Source: an uncultured Rhizobiaceae group bacterium
GTDB lineage: Bacteria; Pseudomonadota; Alphaproteobacteria; Rhizobiales; Rhizobiaceae
NCBI GenBank assembly: GCA_937930635.1
Contig: CALHCF010000018.1
Span: 1-33,538 of the forward strand
Length of the DNA: 33,538 nt
Reading direction: 5' to 3'
The translations under genes were made by a program, and so were the position numbers. The notes under the pieces are model-generated. The model was not told the DNA's origin. It did not search any database and was given only the letters and a program-made list of their open reading frames with translations. Positions within the stretch are counted from its first letter, which is position 1; every line of letters begins with the position of its first letter. Shown one piece after another: positions 33,401 to 33,538 of this stretch.

Positions 33401-33538
33401 GTTACGTCTGTTTTGGATATTACGTCTGATTTTGTCAGTGTTGATGAGGATATGTCTTCTTCTTTCAATGTCTTGACGGGCACGAATGGTGCGACGGCGG
33501 ATAATTTTGAAAGTCCTGCGGCTGTGGTGACGGCGGTG
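27413..33538 (+). CDS. Giant secreted adhesin with DUF4347, cadherin/VCBS-like and calcium-binding repeats, partial (C-terminus outside window)
   Basis: ATG at 27413 follows AGGGG, and the frame stays open for 2042 codons to the window edge. There is no Sec signal; residues 1-39 have a basic start and the LEPRILLDAA motif (30-39) seen at the head of many type I-secreted giant proteins. Residues about 93-250 form a DUF4347 domain (VVFIDGNVENIGELL, HIFSHGGEG, DILIYGCNFGAG). Then come beta-sandwich blocks of cadherin/VCBS type, a DVYVGTEDTPLSIN-type entry (about 617) and, from about 1075, aspartate-rich thrombospondin-3-like calcium repeats (DADDIDDDNDGI type). Around 1434-1605 lies a lectin-like block (VPGW, HHAEING, SIWHRGRAG). 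Likely role: surface attachment or biofilm, exported by a type I system. Partner genes would lie to the right. Confidence 0.9.
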   Translation, partial: MLSAFGKVFKKSKKRAMMVPAAAKPLMRVLEPRILLDAAGMETARDMGEQTAHTQIADSNHEAINQIIHAESNGASDLDSDTTDLQQTELSRDVVFIDGNVENIGELLNELDPDVEVHILDLRVDGVEQIADILDGREDLAAVHIFSHGGEGVLNLGSSQLSGETIGSSHVQALNRIGATLSEDGDILIYGCNFGAGEAGRAAAAQLAAATGADIAASDDLTGSEELGGDWDLEVVTGSIEATAFSAPNWRGVLDSFEISVTTDPTVTGGNQVGAQALWANAGTVGGQAIDIRASVTAVTGGATVDFATVSNTDPTADDMRVIVSNGGTVTVLWEIFLAGTTTRPTEGDVTLTIADLDGNLGAPDTVEAVSANLTGLSSYTVQSPTNQVVTNDGTEILSSGTENQNREEESWIQFSWASVNQLEITYHTFVNGGRFFDHDGDGDLVFTNPDTSFATGLDLDADDSSGATGSNYQTTYFSGPTGATPVAIADGDIEITNTGGASSRATILLTNAQAGDILEVNNTILASLGLTGTVDTSTPGEIMVTIEGAASSIDYQTAIQSILFRNTQAELGNTFDLTNRSIDVQVFDGAFASGVANTAINFGNIINQPTPVQDVYVGTEDTPLSINTTNGLLQNDIDPNGAPLFVSSAVDSAGGAITVNAVGAASPVSTVLPSGATLILFADGSFEYTPIADQSGVDFFNYTVENPGGFQSSSYASINIQGVADTPVIPSGIESAVADEDQPTNTVDVTSTQGDSDNSETLRYSITSIPLGYTITDGTRQFTPTSPTDPVFLDGWDLTNISLIPPAAANHSDEDILVQLTVESTEPNGSTTSSTEVIRFNVAAVADEPVLTLTPGGTGQDVPVALGPIVSATPLDTDGSESITSFTLSNIPAGFQVLQSGIPLTLSGGSVTFSAADLANITIQTTPGFLGTYNIDVQATATETNPQDDVSVLSATGPAQTLTITVDNVDDPVVANDDGVITVVSGQPAVLNIVNNDSVLDGGAVITQIDGAPVTIGTPFNLPGGQGTVTVNADATITFTGATTFAGVFSFDYTVADTDGDFDTATVTLRALADTDGDGISNADDIDDDNDGILDVNELSSATATVTTPIFGVAADGGTSLQTVDLSGFNLSPGDTVTISNVTANGDLNGGANETFNLNFNGGEFQTPELDTGFQSDGTQHPVNPSVAFTLTVIDIGGGVPGITIFGTSGAGVGALNGMTDGLEYQLEIGVVESLDSDGDGIADHRDIDSDNDGITDNVEAQTTADYIAPSGADLDNDGLDDAYDADTGSTDPTLSVGLTPVDTDGDLTADYLDRDSDDDGIDDVVERGDGGPTITPVGPFNDADGDGLLDEFEGSNTTDGFDVNDENLNPTDTNFNLARDPLVNADGSNATPLVADLNFRDNDTDNDGVSDADDIDDDNDGIIDTLEGLTEQAVINSGFSDSVNPALANVTFNNPPGFRSYLFDQADVPGWSTTSTDGQIEIWESGHLGVVSQDGGHHAEINGLEDAQLFQDIAVQPGDIISYSIWHRGRAGVDQADILIGEPGSLVVQQTMTTDDTEWVNYTGTYVVGAGVTSIRIAFESVSTSAGNISVGNLIDNLTVGISRDSDDDGIADHLDIDSDNDGITDNVEAQTTAGYIAPSGTDLDNDGLDDAYDADTGSADPTLSAGLTPIDTDGDLTADYLDRDSDDDGIDDVAERGDGGPTTTPSGPFNDADGDGLLDEFEGSNILDGFDVNDENLDATNTNFNLASVPALNPDGSNAVPLDTDLSFRDVPNPPDAVDDTGLTVAEDGSLTIDVLADDTDLDGDALTITQVDGNPIIDGGAAVPVTNGSVQLVGGELVFAPLGNYNGPFSFTYSITDGNGGTDTATVSGNVTPVDDAPENTVPGAQTTMEDNSLSIVGVSVQDVDGGSLTTTLTIPDFAGGLTVTGGSGATVTGNGSATVTLTGTAAQINAALAGLTYVPIADFNTDVSGAFNLTVLTSDGMVSDSDDIAITVTSVLDITSDFVSVDEDMSSSFNVLTGTNGATADNFESPAAVVTAV
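31121..31621 (+). repeat. In-frame 501-bp duplication, copy 1, inside the adhesin gene
   Basis: Encodes 167 residues (adhesin residues 1237-1403) from DSDGDGIADH to ADLNFRD, mostly calcium-binding Asp-rich repeats such as DIDSDNDGITDN, DLDNDGLDDAYD and DADGDGLLDEFEG. It aligns without gaps to 32231-32731, with about 24 residue differences counted by eye, most of them in the last third. Confidence 0.9.
32231..32731 (+). repeat. In-frame 501-bp duplication, copy 2, inside the adhesin gene
   Basis: Second copy, exactly 1110 bp (370 codons) after copy 1 and without insertion or deletion. It runs from DSDDDGIADH to TDLSFRD and is followed by a VCBS-like domain (PPDAVDDTGLTVAEDGSLTI). The stretch between the two copies holds a different, lectin-like domain. 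Confidence 0.9.

Overview
The window looks like chromosomal DNA of an alphaproteobacterium, most likely a marine Hyphomicrobiales (Rhizobiales) relative. The grounds are gene types and local order: a GlxA-type AraC regulator with GlxBCD-like genes, a rhizobial-style glycine betaine binding protein, a tRNA-Thr followed by a tiny ORF and murA, then pdxY and a YggT protein. The genus cannot be fixed from the sequence alone. Both ends cut through genes: a solute-binding protein on the left and a giant adhesin on the right, open for 2042 codons to the last base.

Region 1 (1-11651) is a nitrogen/amine assimilation island. It has a glycine betaine-type binding protein (minus), a GlxA/AraC regulator, a divergent Amt-family transporter with a 52-residue one-helix protein behind it, and a 190-residue unknown protein. 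On the minus strand lies an operon encoding a glutamine-synthetase-like ligase, a class II amidotransferase, a GXGXG protein, an FMN/[3Fe-4S] glutamate-synthase-like protein and a 136-residue unknown protein. It ends at a terminator, beyond which lies a cupin gene. A divergent GntR/FCD regulator and a Nit2-type amidase gene (overlapping tail to tail) follow. The ligase plus the three glutamate-synthase pieces resemble the front half of the N-methylglutamate (methylamine) pathway (GmaS + MgsABC/GlxBCD), but no N-methylglutamate dehydrogenase is present here. A direct-repeat motif (TACCAAT twice, 11 bp apart) sits upstream of both amt and the ligase operon, suggesting one regulon.

Region 2 (11659-17102) is mostly housekeeping: an EamA exporter, tRNA-Thr(GGT), a small basic protein, MurA, pyridoxal kinase, YggT, a small secreted protein and a GNAT acetyltransferase. 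A 26-bp near-perfect palindrome lies between the tRNA and the small ORF.

Region 3 (17433-26020) has an MscS channel and then a tightly spaced operon: enolase-superfamily dehydratase, beta-hydroxyacid dehydrogenase, GST, GMC oxidoreductase, RND/MMPL exporter and a small secreted protein. The first four look like a catabolic route for an unidentified hydroxy/sugar acid. The 375 bp in front are rich in inverted repeats.

Region 4 (26053-33538) has the tRNA-modifying rhodanese TrhO, a possible 24-residue membrane micropeptide, and the start of a giant type-I-secreted adhesin. The adhesin has a DUF4347 head, cadherin/VCBS-like repeats, calcium-binding aspartate repeats and a 501-bp in-frame duplication.
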